The translations under genes and the position numbers were made by a program. A stretch of 19,174 nucleotides of DNA from Aalborgiella sp040079635 (lineage in GTDB: Bacteria; Pseudomonadota; Gammaproteobacteria; Burkholderiales; Burkholderiaceae_C): assembly GCA_040079635.1 (NCBI GenBank), contig JBEBJY010000054.1, forward strand, positions 1-19,174, in the 5' to 3' direction. The notes beneath the pieces were generated by a model. It had not been told where the DNA came from. It ran no database searches and worked only from the letters and a program-made list of their open reading frames with translations. This document shows positions 1-9,592 of the stretch, in pieces (position 1 is the stretch's first letter; the number at the start of each line of letters is the position of its first letter).

Positions 1-2487
1 GATGATCAAATCCGCGCCTGCCATACCTACACGCGTGGTGCGTATGTCGTCTTGATGGTCGGCAATCAGCACATGACTCCAAGTCGCACCGCCTTTTTGC
101 GCGAGTCCGCCAGCGTCTTGCGTGACGATGCCCTTGCCCTCAATGTGCGCGGCAAAACCGAGCAGTTGTCCTATGGTAATGACCCCAGTGCCACCCACGC
201 CGTTGACAACAATGCCATAAGCCTGTGGTGTGGACAAAATAGCAGGCTCTGGCAAAGCAGACATCGCAAACGGATTTTGAGTCGCGTTCGTCGCTTTGCT
301 TTTCTTTTTCAGCTGGCCACCTTCCACGGTGACAAAACTCGGGCAAAAGCCTTTGACGCAAGAATAGTCTTTATTACAACTGCTTTGGTTGATGGTACGC
401 TTGCGGCCAAAGTCTGTCTCTAGCGGTTCAACGCTTAAGCAATTGCTTTGCACGCCGCAGTCGCCGCACCCCTCACAAACCAGTTCGTTAATAACGACGC
501 GCTTGGCTACATCCACCATGGTGCCGCGCTTGCGACGGCGGCGTTTTTCTGTGGCGCAGGTTTGATCGTAAATGATGACAGTTGTACCCTTGATTTCTCG
601 GAATTGCTTTTGAATCGTGTCTAGCTCGTCGCGGTGATGAACTGTCACGCCTTCCACCAAGCGGACTCCCTCGTATTTTTCAGGCTCATCGGTGACCACA
701 ACAATTTTTACAGCACCTTCTGCCTGCATAGATTGCGCAATTTGCACCACTGAGTGGCCTTCAGGGCGCTCACCCACAGGCTGCCCCCCAGTCATGGCCA
801 CCGCGTCGTTGTATAAAATTTTGTAGGTGATATTGACGCCCGCTGCGATGGACTGTCGAACGGCGAGTAACCCGCTGTGAAAGTACGTACCATCGCCCAA
901 ATTGGCAAAGATATGCTGATCCGTTGTGAATGGCTGCTGCCCCACCCAAGGCACGCCCTCGCCGCCCATTTGAGTGAAGCCGATTGTTGACCTATCCATC
1001 CAAATACTCATGAAATGACAACCAATACCTGCCATGGCGCGCGAGCCTTCGGGCACTTTGGTAGAGGTGTTGTGTGGGCAACCCGAGCAAAACCAAGGTT
1101 GACGTTCTGCATCACTGAGCTGCTGAATCGTCTGCACATTCATGGCACGTTCTTTGGCATCTAAGATCGCCAATTGCTTGTCAATCCCTTTTCTAATATC
1201 GCTGCCTTCGCCACCATCCATGCCAAGCTTCTTCAAGCGCCCGGCAATTGCTTTGGCAATGATGGCGGGAGACAAATCAGCATTGGCGCGCAGCAAAGTA
1301 TTCGCACTCGGACTAGGCATTGACCATTCACCACCCTCCATTTCATTGAATTTACCCAACACAGTTGGGCGGACATCATCTCGCCAGTTGTACAGTTCTT
1401 CTTTCAGCTGATATTCGATAACTTGCCGTTTTTCTTCCACCACCAAAATTTCTTGTAACCCAGTGGCGAATTCACGTGTCAACTGGGCTTCCAAAGGCCA
1501 CACGACGCCGACTTTGTGCAAACGAATGCCAAGCTGGCGACATATAGCATCGTCTAAACCTAAATCTAGCAAAGCTTGACGGGTATCGTTGTAGGCTTTA
1601 CCACTGGCTATCAAGCCAAAGCGATCGTTCTTTCCTTCAATGGCGTTGTAATTGAGTTTGTTGGCGCGAATGTAAGCCAAAGCGGCATACCATTTGTAGT
1701 CAAACAAACGCGCCTCTTGCTCCAATGCTGCATCGGGCCAACGAATATGCAAACCGCCAACAGGCATTTCGAAATCGGCAGGCATGATAATTTTGACGCG
1801 CTCAGGGTCAATCATCGCTGTAGCACTGGACTCGACAATTTCTTGTATCGTTTTCATACCCGCCCACACGCCAGAGAAACGGCTCATGGCAAAGGCATGA
1901 ATGCCTAGGTCAAGGATCTCTTGTACATTGGCAGGAAAAAAAACTGGCAAGCCGCAGGCTTTAAAAATGTGGTCGCTTTGGTGTGCTGCGGTGGAGCTTT
2001 TGGAGATATGGTCATCACCTGCAACGGCAATCACCCCGCCAAATTCTGTCGTTCCTGCCATGTTTGCGTGTTTGAAAACATCAGAGCAACGGTCAACACC
2101 TGGACCTTTACCGTACCAAATGCCGAACACACCATCAAACTTATTCGTCCCTGGGGACGAAAAGCCGAGTTGCTGTGTTCCCCATAACGCGGTCGCGGCC
2201 AACTCTTCATTGACGCCGGGTTGGAAGACGATGTTTTGCGCTTTTAGATAGGGCGCAGCCTTCCACAAAGCTTGGTCATATCCGCCCAATGGCGAACCAC
2301 GATAGCCACTGACAAATCCCGCGGTATTTTTACCTTGCAGCTGGTCACGCAGGCGCTGCAGCATGGGTAATTTGACCAATGCTTGCACCCCACTCATGAA
2401 GGCGTGACCGTAATCGAGCGAATATTTGTCATCCAGCGTAACTGTTTCTAACGCTTTGCGTATGTGCTCTGGCAAGGGTGCGTTCAT
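1..2487 (-). CDS. Indolepyruvate ferredoxin oxidoreductase, fused alpha/beta type (3' end cut by window)
   Basis: Oxidatively decarboxylates aryl-pyruvates (indolepyruvate, phenylpyruvate) to arylacetyl-CoA, passing electrons to ferredoxin, in aromatic amino acid breakdown. The ATG at 2487 opens a frame that stays open to base 1 (829 codons); fused family members are about 1150-1200 residues, so about a third is missing. Seen in order: an N-terminal pyruvate-oxidoreductase-like region with GYRGSPLGGYD near residue 53; CSGCPHNTST near 465; a thiamine diphosphate site beginning GDGTYFHSG near 528; Fe-S cysteines in CEGCGDCG near 670 and CVKGFCP near 708; and the start of the gamma/beta domain with NGVGGTGVITIGQ near 760. 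A purine-rich AAGAGAG lies about 10 bases before the start. It is divergent from an Lrp/AsnC regulator that probably controls it. Substrate preference within the aryl-pyruvates cannot be read here. Confidence 0.93.
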   Translation of the reverse strand, partial: MNAPLPEHIRKALETVTLDDKYSLDYGHAFMSGVQALVKLPMLQRLRDQLQGKNTAGFVSGYRGSPLGGYDQALWKAAPYLKAQNIVFQPGVNEELAATALWGTQQLGFSSPGTNKFDGVFGIWYGKGPGVDRCSDVFKHANMAGTTEFGGVIAVAGDDHISKSSTAAHQSDHIFKACGLPVFFPANVQEILDLGIHAFAMSRFSGVWAGMKTIQEIVESSATAMIDPERVKIIMPADFEMPVGGLHIRWPDAALEQEARLFDYKWYAALAYIRANKLNYNAIEGKNDRFGLIASGKAYNDTRQALLDLGLDDAICRQLGIRLHKVGVVWPLEAQLTREFATGLQEILVVEEKRQVIEYQLKEELYNWRDDVRPTVLGKFNEMEGGEWSMPSPSANTLLRANADLSPAIIAKAIAGRLKKLGMDGGEGSDIRKGIDKQLAILDAKERAMNVQTIQQLSDAERQPWFCSGCPHNTSTKVPEGSRAMAGIGCHFMSIWMDRSTIGFTQMGGEGVPWVGQQPFTTDQHIFANLGDGTYFHSGLLAVRQSIAAGVNITYKILYNDAVAMTGGQPVGERPEGHSVVQIAQSMQAEGAVKIVVVTDEPEKYEGVRLVEGVTVHHRDELDTIQKQFREIKGTTVIIYDQTCATEKRRRRKRGTMVDVAKRVVINELVCEGCGDCGVQSNCLSVEPLETDFGRKRTINQSSCNKDYSCVKGFCPSFVTVEGGQLKKKSKATNATQNPFAMSALPEPAILSTPQAYGIVVNGVGGTGVITIGQLLGFAAHIEGKGIVTQDAGGLAQKGGATWSHVLIADHQDDIRTTRVGMAGADLII

Positions 2488-2611
2488 GCTATTGGTCTCT
2501 CTTTGTTATTTACATTACCGCAAAGTGTATGCCTGATGAGCGGGTAAGTGTTTGCTATTTTTGCTAAAAATTGCTTATTATTTGGATAAATCTTGCTTAA
2601 AATAGACAAAT
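2488..2611. promoter_or_regulatory. Divergent control region with phased TTGCT motifs
   Basis: This AT-rich stretch separates the two divergent starts. TTGCT occurs at 2552, 2561, 2571 and 2593, spacings of 9, 10 and 22 bases, close to one, one and two helical turns. A plausible plus-strand promoter is TTGCTA at 2552-2557 and TATTAT at 2576-2581, spacer 18, so the motifs overlap it. Lrp/AsnC proteins bind as octamers to several phased sites, so this is a reasonable autoregulatory binding region. That is inference; no clear minus-strand promoter was identified. Confidence 0.5.
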
Positions 2612-3100
2612 ATGGAAACACTTGATAAGTTTGACATCTTGATATTGAAAGAACTTCAAGCAGATGCACGACTCACCAACGCTGAATTAGCGTCGCGCGT
2701 AGGTCTGTCAGCAGCACCTTGCTGGCGACGCGTTCGAGCACTTGAAGAAAGCGGCTTCATCAAAGGTTACCGCGCTGAAATTGACCGCCACAAAATTGGT
2801 TTGGGTGTTTTGGCATTTGTTAGGCTTGACGCAGAGCGAAATCGTGGTGATGTAACGCGTGAGCTAGAAGAGGCGATTAAAAAACTTCCTCAGGTAGTGA
2901 GTTGCCATTACATCAGCGGCACAGGCACATTTGAATTGCAAGTGGTGGCCCAAGATTTAGACAATTTTTCGAACTTTGCACTAAAGCAATTGATCAACCT
3001 GCCGAATGTGAAAGATCTGCACACCAGCTTCTCCTTGGGTGAGGTGAAAGCCAGCCGCGAATTACCGCTAGATCATTTAGTGAAAAAATTAACGCGGTAA
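2612..3100 (+). CDS. Lrp/AsnC family transcriptional regulator
   Basis: 162 residues, the usual length of the family. The N-terminus is the typical winged helix-turn-helix (DKFDILILKELQADARLTN, then RVGLSAAPCWRRVRALEESG, residues about 5-50). The C-terminal half is an RAM/AsnC ligand-binding domain (VVSCHYISGTGTFELQV, residues about 95-112), which normally binds amino acids and forms octamers. It is divergent from the indolepyruvate oxidoreductase gene with 124 bp between, so its likely job is to sense an aromatic amino acid or its keto acid and control that gene. Its stop is two bases from the stop of the convergent mltA. No strong Shine-Dalgarno precedes the ATG. The ligand is unknown. Confidence 0.93.
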   Translation: METLDKFDILILKELQADARLTNAELASRVGLSAAPCWRRVRALEESGFIKGYRAEIDRHKIGLGVLAFVRLDAERNRGDVTRELEEAIKKLPQVVSCHYISGTGTFELQVVAQDLDNFSNFALKQLINLPNVKDLHTSFSLGEVKASRELPLDHLVKKLTR

Positions 3101-3102
3101 AA

Positions 3103-4272
3103 CTAATGCAGTAACTTAGGCCACAACACCCACATTTGCAACGGTTGTTTGATGCGCCCGGCCAATTCTCCAGCTTCAGCACCCCAACCCATGAAGTAAT
3201 CAGCGCGAACTGCACCCGTGATGGCACTGCCTGTGTCCTGCGCCAATACCATTTTTTGAAACCGCTGTGCGGCACCCTCTGAACCATTGCTAGCTAGCCA
3301 GACTGGCGTGCCATAAGGAACACTCCCACGGTCTACTGCGATAGAGCGTCCGGGTGTGAGCGGAACGCCTTGTGCACCTTTAGGACCAATTTGTGTGTCT
3401 GACATGGTCTCTTCACGAAAGAACACCACACGAGGATTGCTCCACAGCAACTCATTCAAACGATGTGGATTACGAGTCAACCAACTTTTGATGCCTGGCC
3501 AAGATACATCACGCGTACCGCCTTGGTCAAGCAACCATCGACCAACGCTTTTATAAGGCTGCTCATTGGTGCTCGCATATGCCAAACGCACAGTTCGTTT
3601 TGAGCCATCGGCCTCTAATATATTGACGCGACCGGAACCTTGAATATGCAAAATCAAGGCATCAATAGGGTCTGCGACGTAAGCAATTTCTAATCCACGC
3701 AATTGCGCTTTGACTTGCGGCAATGTATCCATTTCTTGCCGCGTATACCATGAACTTTTACCATTCATGCTGACTGGTGTGCGATACAGAGGGATAGTAA
3801 AGCCCGGGCGCAATTTACGAGATGCTTCTAAAACAGGTTCGTAATAGGACGTCAACAAGCCCTCGGTTGAGCCTTGCAAACTTTCAACCCGATAAGGTTG
3901 CAAGTTCTGCATCATCCATTGTCGTCGCTCAGTGCTGTTAGCAGTACTTAAACGTCGAATTTCAGGACACAAATAGGCATTGGCAGTTGCTGCGCTTTGA
4001 CAACTTTTTAGCCACGCGCTCCATGCTTCATGCTGCGTGGCATCGTTGTCTTGCCAACCTGGCAGCTCTCGCCATCGCACGGGCAGCCAGCGGCTTTTAG
4101 TTTGCAATATTGGCGCTGGCAGAGCGCTCGTATCATCAACAGACATAGCTGGTAAGACGACTTCTTGACTAGGTGCTAAAGGTGTCGAGCACGAGGCTAA
4201 GAAGCCTACAATCAAGCCACAAAGAAAAATACTTTTTAAAAGACTTTGCGAAATTTGTCTAGGAAAAATCAT
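3103..4272 (-). CDS. mltA: Membrane-bound lytic murein transglycosylase A (lipoprotein)
   Basis: Cleaves the glycan strands of peptidoglycan between MurNAc and GlcNAc, leaving 1,6-anhydro-MurNAc ends, from the inner face of the outer membrane. 389 residues. It begins with a lipoprotein signal: basic n-region, hydrophobic stretch, lipobox LASC with Cys28. Family motifs: TSYYEPVLEASR (about 140-151), LILHIQGSGRV (about 206-216), GRSIAVDRGSVPYGTPVWL (double-psi barrel, about 305-325) and AQDTGSAITGAVRADYF (about 344-360), whose Asp346 is probably the catalytic acid. The start ATG overlaps the start of a small plus-strand ORF in a shared CATG, so the mltA promoter must lie inside that ORF. No good Shine-Dalgarno is seen before this start, but any later start would damage the signal peptide. 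Confidence 0.95.
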   Translation of the reverse strand: MIFPRQISQSLLKSIFLCGLIVGFLASCSTPLAPSQEVVLPAMSVDDTSALPAPILQTKSRWLPVRWRELPGWQDNDATQHEAWSAWLKSCQSAATANAYLCPEIRRLSTANSTERRQWMMQNLQPYRVESLQGSTEGLLTSYYEPVLEASRKLRPGFTIPLYRTPVSMNGKSSWYTRQEMDTLPQVKAQLRGLEIAYVADPIDALILHIQGSGRVNILEADGSKRTVRLAYASTNEQPYKSVGRWLLDQGGTRDVSWPGIKSWLTRNPHRLNELLWSNPRVVFFREETMSDTQIGPKGAQGVPLTPGRSIAVDRGSVPYGTPVWLASNGSEGAAQRFQKMVLAQDTGSAITGAVRADYFMGWGAEAGELAGRIKQPLQMWVLWPKLLH

Positions 4273-4408
4273 GACTTTATTGATACTTGAAGCTTTATTG
4301 GCGTTACTGATTTTAATTGGTATCGTGTGGTGGACTATGTTTTCAGGTCGTACAAAAGGTGAAATTCGAGATCAGATAAAAACGGATAAAAATAAAGAGC
4401 ACGAGTGA
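4271..4408 (+). CDS. Small single-pass membrane protein, 45 residues, unknown function
   Basis: A short reading frame from ATG 4271 to TGA 4408. The first 25 residues are a hydrophobic helix (EALLALLILIGIVWWTMF) and the remaining 20 are highly charged (about GRTKGEIRDQIKTDKNKEHE), giving an N-in or N-out single-span topology with a soluble tail. AGGA sits seven bases before the ATG (AGGAAAAATC), a better ribosome site than mltA has. Its start codon overlaps the mltA start on the opposite strand; its stop is 20 bases from the convergent nitrilase stop. I recognise no family. The helix, charge distribution and ribosome site make it a likely real gene, though its short length leaves doubt. Confidence 0.6.
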   Translation: MTLLILEALLALLILIGIVWWTMFSGRTKGEIRDQIKTDKNKEHE

Positions 4409-4428
4409 TCTCACATTTGCTCAAAAAT

Positions 4429-5235
4429 TCACAAAACACGATGCTGCAAGGCAGGTAGTTGCTGACGATTGTGTTTTAATTTTTCAATATCCAACTCAGC
4501 CATCACGACGCCTTCACCCTCTGGCAAAACTGACAATACCGTACCCCAAGGTTCAATCACCATCGTATGACCCCATGTACGTCGACCAGATGGATGTGTC
4601 CCCCCTTGAGCTGGCGCGATAACGTAAGCCAAATTCTCAATAGCTCTAGCACGCAACAAGATCTCCCAATGCGCTTGCCCAGTTATGTAAGTGAAGGCAC
4701 TGGGCACTAGCCAAGCATCAACTTCCTGCGTGCGGTACAGCTCAGGGAAACGCATGTCGTAGCAAACACTTAAACCAATACGCCATGTATGGCCATCTTT
4801 AGAGGGCAGCTCAAAACTTACAGGTCGATCACCGCGCTCTAACACGTGTGATTCATCGTAACGCTCGACACCATTGTCAAAGCGGAATAAATGAATTTTG
4901 TCGTACCGAGCTATCAACTCACCGTTTGGCGAGTAGACCAAAACACTGTTCCGGACATGCATGGGATCATCCGTACCCATAGGCATAGTTCCGCCAACGA
5001 TCCACAGTTTCAATTCAAGCGCCATGGCAGAAAAAAATTGCTGAATTTTCCCATGCCCAGACTGCTCTGAAATAGCCAATTTATCCGTATCTTTACTTCC
5101 AATCAGACAAAAATACTCTGGCAATGCAGCTAGCTCAGCCCCTTGCTGAACCGCTTGTTTTAGCAATACAGCTGCACGCTGTAGGTTTACATCCAAGTCA
5201 CTACCAGCGATCATTTGAATTGCAGCTACTTTCAT
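4429..5235 (-). CDS. Carbon-nitrogen hydrolase (Nit1/Nit2-like, possible deaminated-glutathione amidase)
   Basis: 268 residues, typical of the nitrilase superfamily Nit branch. The catalytic triad is visible: Glu40 in LPEYF, Lys113 in RYDKIHLF and Cys158 in SVCYDMRFPELYR. The DMRFPELYR context after the Cys is characteristic of the Nit1/Nit2/YafV group, whose members hydrolyse amides such as deaminated glutathione or omega-amides of 2-oxo acids. The exact substrate is not readable from sequence. The gene lies 12 bases after yhdP on the same strand with an AAGGA ribosome site inside the gap, so the two are probably co-transcribed. No signal peptide, so cytoplasmic. Confidence 0.92.
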   Translation of the reverse strand: MKVAAIQMIAGSDLDVNLQRAAVLLKQAVQQGAELAALPEYFCLIGSKDTDKLAISEQSGHGKIQQFFSAMALELKLWIVGGTMPMGTDDPMHVRNSVLVYSPNGELIARYDKIHLFRFDNGVERYDESHVLERGDRPVSFELPSKDGHTWRIGLSVCYDMRFPELYRTQEVDAWLVPSAFTYITGQAHWEILLRARAIENLAYVIAPAQGGTHPSGRRTWGHTMVIEPWGTVLSVLPEGEGVVMAELDIEKLKHNRQQLPALQHRVL

Positions 5236-5247
5236 TTAGCAATATCC

Positions 5248-8200
5248 TTATTTTTTAACATCAGCTCTAGACGTTCGCTTGACTTCAGTTACCACTGGCT
5301 CAGACCAAGTACCCGACACTTTAAACTCTTTAGTAACTGCTTCTATGAGAGGTTGACGAAGAAATAACTGCGCCAAAAACGTCCCTAAACCTATAGCGGG
5401 ATTTATTGCTGATGCTACTAGCAATGATGCGACGCCAGCATTTACCTCGGGGGCATAAACGACCCTGATATCTTGTGTTCCAGCGGCAATGTCCGATTTT
5501 CCATCCATCAAAATAACAGCATTAACACCACTGATTTGCATATTGTTGGTCGTAGCCAAACCGCGGTCTATCGTTACATCGCCACGTAGAAAATCAAAAA
5601 CAAAACCTTCACTGAACACATCTCGAAAGTCCAATGTCAACCGTTTTGCAATAGACTGCATACTTAATACGCTCAGAAGTTTTGCAACACCTGGCTCTAC
5701 TTTCAAAAACTGTCCGTTATCTACGTTAATATTGAACTGCCCAGCCAGCGTTGGGTAGTTCATCGCCAAAGGCGACCCTCTCCATGTCATTTGGCCCTCC
5801 AATTTACCCTTACCCGCGCGGACAACTCCGTTGAATCCAAACCGCTCAAGCAGCTGCCCAGCATCCGCTATATCCAATTTAAAATCTATGCCAGTGGTGC
5901 GCCGCTCAAGCGTGTTAAGTAATCCTGCCGCATCCCCTTTGCTTACAGCATCAGTACGAGCGGTTTCACGGTATGCCCAAAATCCATTTGCAGTTAATTT
6001 CGCCTCTGGCATAGTGACATTCAAGCGATTCAAGCGCCATACCCTTGCGCCATCCACAGAGCCACTTGTGTTTGACAAACGATTAACAGCATCAATTTCA
6101 ATTTTGCCAAATTTACGACCTCTCAATTCAAAATCTTCAACGACCAAATCCAATGCAGGGATACTGACCGGTTGTTCATCCAACAATTTTTCAACATCTT
6201 TGACTTGAGCTTCTCCAATCACTAGCCGTGCTAATCGTGCATAAATTCGGCCCGATATCTGTGCTGGTGTGGACTGTCTGTACTCCACATAGCCGCTCAG
6301 TTGTTTTGCCTCCATATTGGCGCGCCAAACAGAGCCTTCGCGTGATCCACCGATAACAATGTTTTCAAATTTTCGACCTTCGATAATCAATTCCTTTGCC
6401 CTGATCGCCATGCTGGATGGAATCAAATCGTCAAACACATTTTGATTGGATGCCGCTTTTACGCCTGCTTTTGCAGCTGTTCCTACCGCACTTCCCTGAA
6501 TCGAAGTGACAAATTTTGTCCACTCATCCACATCTAAGCGATCAACATTTATGTTTGCCGCTACGGCGTTGCTTGGTTCTGGCGTTCCCTCACCAGCATC
6601 CAAACCCACACTCATGGTTCCCCGAATAACCTTGGGTACGGCACCGCTGATATCACGCACAAGCTTGAAGTCTGCAATTTTGTCGATGGTTAATCGCAAG
6701 TTATCTTTGAGGCGTACTTTGCCATCACGCTCAGGAATAATCGACGACTCAACCAAGGTATTCTCAAACCGCAAAGGCCAAATGCTTTGCGATGGTTTGT
6801 TAAAAGGAATAGGTAAATTAATGCCCATGCCCTGCAAGTTGGTTTGAACTGAAACCTCAGTTTGGTCCTCAACAAAACGCAGCTGCGCTGTGTAAGCAGT
6901 ACTTCCAGTTGCATTTTTTGCTATTTGCGGAATAAAGCTTAGCTCACTAGCTCGCTGTAAACCAAGTGCGCTCGCCACCCCTTGACCGTTGATCACAACA
7001 CCACGCCCAGTTGGCGTTAAAGTTGGGTCGTTTAAACGTAAATTCCCACCATCAAAACGAACCGCATCACCAAACATGACGGCCTGTGCGTCTTGAATCA
7101 AAAATCCTTTTTCCGTGAACCGCAGCAAACCTTTTGCTTGTCCAATCAAGGGAGTAAGCGGTGTCATACGAACATCATTTCCGAGAAAAGCAATATCGCC
7201 TTTGACGCGCGTTTTTGTAAAATCACTGGTTGCTAGCGACAACTCCACTTTAAAATCACCCAAACCCGTAGAGGTTGCCTTACTTAATGACTGGTTGGTC
7301 ATGCCGTACAAAGGCGACTTATTAACAAACCCCAAAAGATCCGTCAAAGGACTTTTGCCCTGAGCAGTTACATTGACAACAGTAGCGCTTAAGTCAGGAA
7401 TAGTAACCACCGATTGCGCAATCGCAATACCAGGCAAACCGACAACCTCTGACCTAGTACTCTTGACGCTCAAGCTAGTTCGGTCTAACACCATCTCACC
7501 GGCCACTTTATTTAACTCAGGCCAAGGTAACTCTGACGAATCCTGTAATTTTTTTGGCACATACGCTATACGAGCATTGTTAAATTTTGCGGTAATTTTG
7601 AAGTCACCTTGATTCGCTTTCGCTGCAGGAATATCCCAAACGCCACCTTTGATTTTAAAATCAACCTCACTTGCCTTACCTTCAATGAGTAAATCTTGCA
7701 CATACTCGCGTGCTTTTTTAGGTATCCCAATTGGCAAATATCGCGACACTTTTGATAACTCTGCATCAGTCAATTTCGCATTTAAATCTAAAACACCAGG
7801 AAACCTGCTTTTATTACTAGCCGTAGCCGGATCGCTGGTTTTCCAGGTCAATTGAGCAGTACCTTTTGCGTCTGCATTTTTAAAACTCAAATTACTTACT
7901 GACACATCAATCTTGGAATCTGCTGTGGCGCTACCTGTGCTAACACTCGTGCTTGCTTTCCCTTTTACTGGCGCAGGTGTGATGCGCCAAACGATATCTG
8001 CGCTCAATTGATCTACTGGAATTATCGCATCATCAAACAAGCCAGGCAAATCAATAGCACCTTTGTCAATCGCTATTTTGGCTTTCCCACCCGTTGAGGT
8101 CACATCAAAATCAATACTTGCGCCCCTAAAACCAGGTCGCCCCGCAGACTCATGTTTATCAATGCCTTCTCCGACTTGGTTGCTGCTGGATTTTGCTGAA

Positions 8201-9528
8201 ATTTGCACGCCTTTGATCACGCCCTTGGCTTTGAGTTCTTGCGGCGCATCTGGATAGCCCTGCCAATGTGCAGATATCGACTCAATAACACCTTTTGGTG
8301 CCAAGCTGGTGATGAGCTCATGCGTTGAAGCGCCCAAAGGAATTTTGTTTGCAATCAAGCTGATAACGGCCAAATCTAGCTTGTCCGCCTTAAAGTCGTT
8401 GATGCTTTTCGTCGCATCAAAAGTATCTATAGCACCATCAGCCACTGCGGCTTCCGTCTGGGTTGGATTCGTTTGCGAAAACAACATATTGCCGCCTGGC
8501 CAGCGCAAACCATCGCGCGTTTGGAATTGCAAATTTTGTGTAGATGCTTCAAAACCTTGCTTCAACTTACGCCCTATCAAGCGCCCAGACATGGATTGCA
8601 AAGCCAGCGGCTCTAAACCTTTGCCTAGCGTGGCGTCGACCTGCGCTAAAGATACATCTGCCGTGGTACTCGCCCACTCACCGTTGGTGAAACTGGTCCA
8701 AGCTTTCAAAACGCCTACGCCACGCCCAGATTGTCCATTGAGCTTCACATAGCGGCTGATTTCAGACACATCAATTTTGGAAAAATCTGTATAAATTTGA
8801 CCCGTCCAATCCTTGAACTTACCCTTATCGGTTGACAAAAGTGATTGTGCGAATAGCCCACGCAGAGAGAACCTGTCACCCCAAATGACGGGCGGCGTCG
8901 CATCCAAACGCAGTTCATGCTTATTCAAAGGATTGCGTGACACAAAGTCAACTTGACTTAGCGTCAGTGGAGGCGGCACGCCCAAAGCACCATTGGGCAT
9001 TTCATCCACCCAATGCACCATGCCGTTGCGGATGGCAAACTCAGGCTGTGAAAAAAACCAATCTGCACCGCCTGAGCTTTTGTCGTCTTTAGAGAAATCC
9101 AAGCCAGCAATCGTTAACTTGCCCTGTACATCGCGTCGAATATTCAATTCTGGTGACTCAATCAAAATTTGTTCAGCACTAAAGCGCAACAAAGAAGCGG
9201 GCGACACCGAAGCCAAAATGCGTGGCAATTTCAAAGCCTCGCGGCCCGCGGAGTCCAGCAAAGCAATGTCTTTGAGCTCAAACGAAGGAATAATGCCCAC
9301 GGATTTGGCCGAAATATCACCAATTTTGACGGGGACACCTAGCACTTTACTGGCCTCAATTTCCAGTCGCGGGCGAAGTTCGCCAATACGGGGCACAATC
9401 ACCCAATGCAACGCCATCCAAGCCAACGCGAACATCAGCCACGCAGCCACAGCCAAGCCCAGCAGCAGCTTACTCAGCGTGGCGGTGATTTTCCAAAATT
9501 TCAGGGAGGCTTGGTCAGATTGATTCAT
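5248..9528 (-). CDS. yhdP: YhdP family AsmA-like envelope protein
   Basis: 1426 residues, somewhat longer than the roughly 1270 of E. coli YhdP. A single membrane helix lies at about residues 17-42 (KLLLGLAVAAWLMFALAWMA) after a short cytoplasmic N-terminus; the rest is periplasmic and rich in alternating beta strands, as expected for the groove-shaped AsmA/YhdP repeat proteins. The C-terminal part contains AsmA-like segments (FNINVDNGQFLKVEPGVAK; SGVNAVILMDGKSDIAAG; VSGTWSEPVV). In E. coli YhdP works with TamB and YdbH to move phospholipid from inner to outer membrane. It is divergent from glnE with 64 bp between and leads into the nitrilase gene. The ATG at 9528 lacks a clear Shine-Dalgarno but gives a good N-terminal topology. 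Confidence 0.93.
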   Translation of the reverse strand: MNQSDQASLKFWKITATLSKLLLGLAVAAWLMFALAWMALHWVIVPRIGELRPRLEIEASKVLGVPVKIGDISAKSVGIIPSFELKDIALLDSAGREALKLPRILASVSPASLLRFSAEQILIESPELNIRRDVQGKLTIAGLDFSKDDKSSGGADWFFSQPEFAIRNGMVHWVDEMPNGALGVPPPLTLSQVDFVSRNPLNKHELRLDATPPVIWGDRFSLRGLFAQSLLSTDKGKFKDWTGQIYTDFSKIDVSEISRYVKLNGQSGRGVGVLKAWTSFTNGEWASTTADVSLAQVDATLGKGLEPLALQSMSGRLIGRKLKQGFEASTQNLQFQTRDGLRWPGGNMLFSQTNPTQTEAAVADGAIDTFDATKSINDFKADKLDLAVISLIANKIPLGASTHELITSLAPKGVIESISAHWQGYPDAPQELKAKGVIKGVQISAKSSSNQVGEGIDKHESAGRPGFRGASIDFDVTSTGGKAKIAIDKGAIDLPGLFDDAIIPVDQLSADIVWRITPAPVKGKASTSVSTGSATADSKIDVSVSNLSFKNADAKGTAQLTWKTSDPATASNKSRFPGVLDLNAKLTDAELSKVSRYLPIGIPKKAREYVQDLLIEGKASEVDFKIKGGVWDIPAAKANQGDFKITAKFNNARIAYVPKKLQDSSELPWPELNKVAGEMVLDRTSLSVKSTRSEVVGLPGIAIAQSVVTIPDLSATVVNVTAQGKSPLTDLLGFVNKSPLYGMTNQSLSKATSTGLGDFKVELSLATSDFTKTRVKGDIAFLGNDVRMTPLTPLIGQAKGLLRFTEKGFLIQDAQAVMFGDAVRFDGGNLRLNDPTLTPTGRGVVINGQGVASALGLQRASELSFIPQIAKNATGSTAYTAQLRFVEDQTEVSVQTNLQGMGINLPIPFNKPSQSIWPLRFENTLVESSIIPERDGKVRLKDNLRLTIDKIADFKLVRDISGAVPKVIRGTMSVGLDAGEGTPEPSNAVAANINVDRLDVDEWTKFVTSIQGSAVGTAAKAGVKAASNQNVFDDLIPSSMAIRAKELIIEGRKFENIVIGGSREGSVWRANMEAKQLSGYVEYRQSTPAQISGRIYARLARLVIGEAQVKDVEKLLDEQPVSIPALDLVVEDFELRGRKFGKIEIDAVNRLSNTSGSVDGARVWRLNRLNVTMPEAKLTANGFWAYRETARTDAVSKGDAAGLLNTLERRTTGIDFKLDIADAGQLLERFGFNGVVRAGKGKLEGQMTWRGSPLAMNYPTLAGQFNINVDNGQFLKVEPGVAKLLSVLSMQSIAKRLTLDFRDVFSEGFVFDFLRGDVTIDRGLATTNNMQISGVNAVILMDGKSDIAAGTQDIRVVYAPEVNAGVASLLVASAINPAIGLGTFLAQLFLRQPLIEAVTKEFKVSGTWSEPVVTEVKRTSRADVKK

Positions 9529-9592
9529 AGGTCACAGCACACAATTATGACTGCTCAATACACACATAGTTCCAGCTTCAGGCGATAGAGAC

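Noticed and set aside
1..2251. Several plus-strand frames of 60-120 codons at the left end
   Set aside because: All lie opposite the indolepyruvate oxidoreductase frame, which is continuous for 829 codons with all expected motifs.
8309..8752. 147-codon plus-strand frame and others inside yhdP
   Set aside because: They are antisense to a continuous 1426-residue frame with clear family character and have no ribosome sites.
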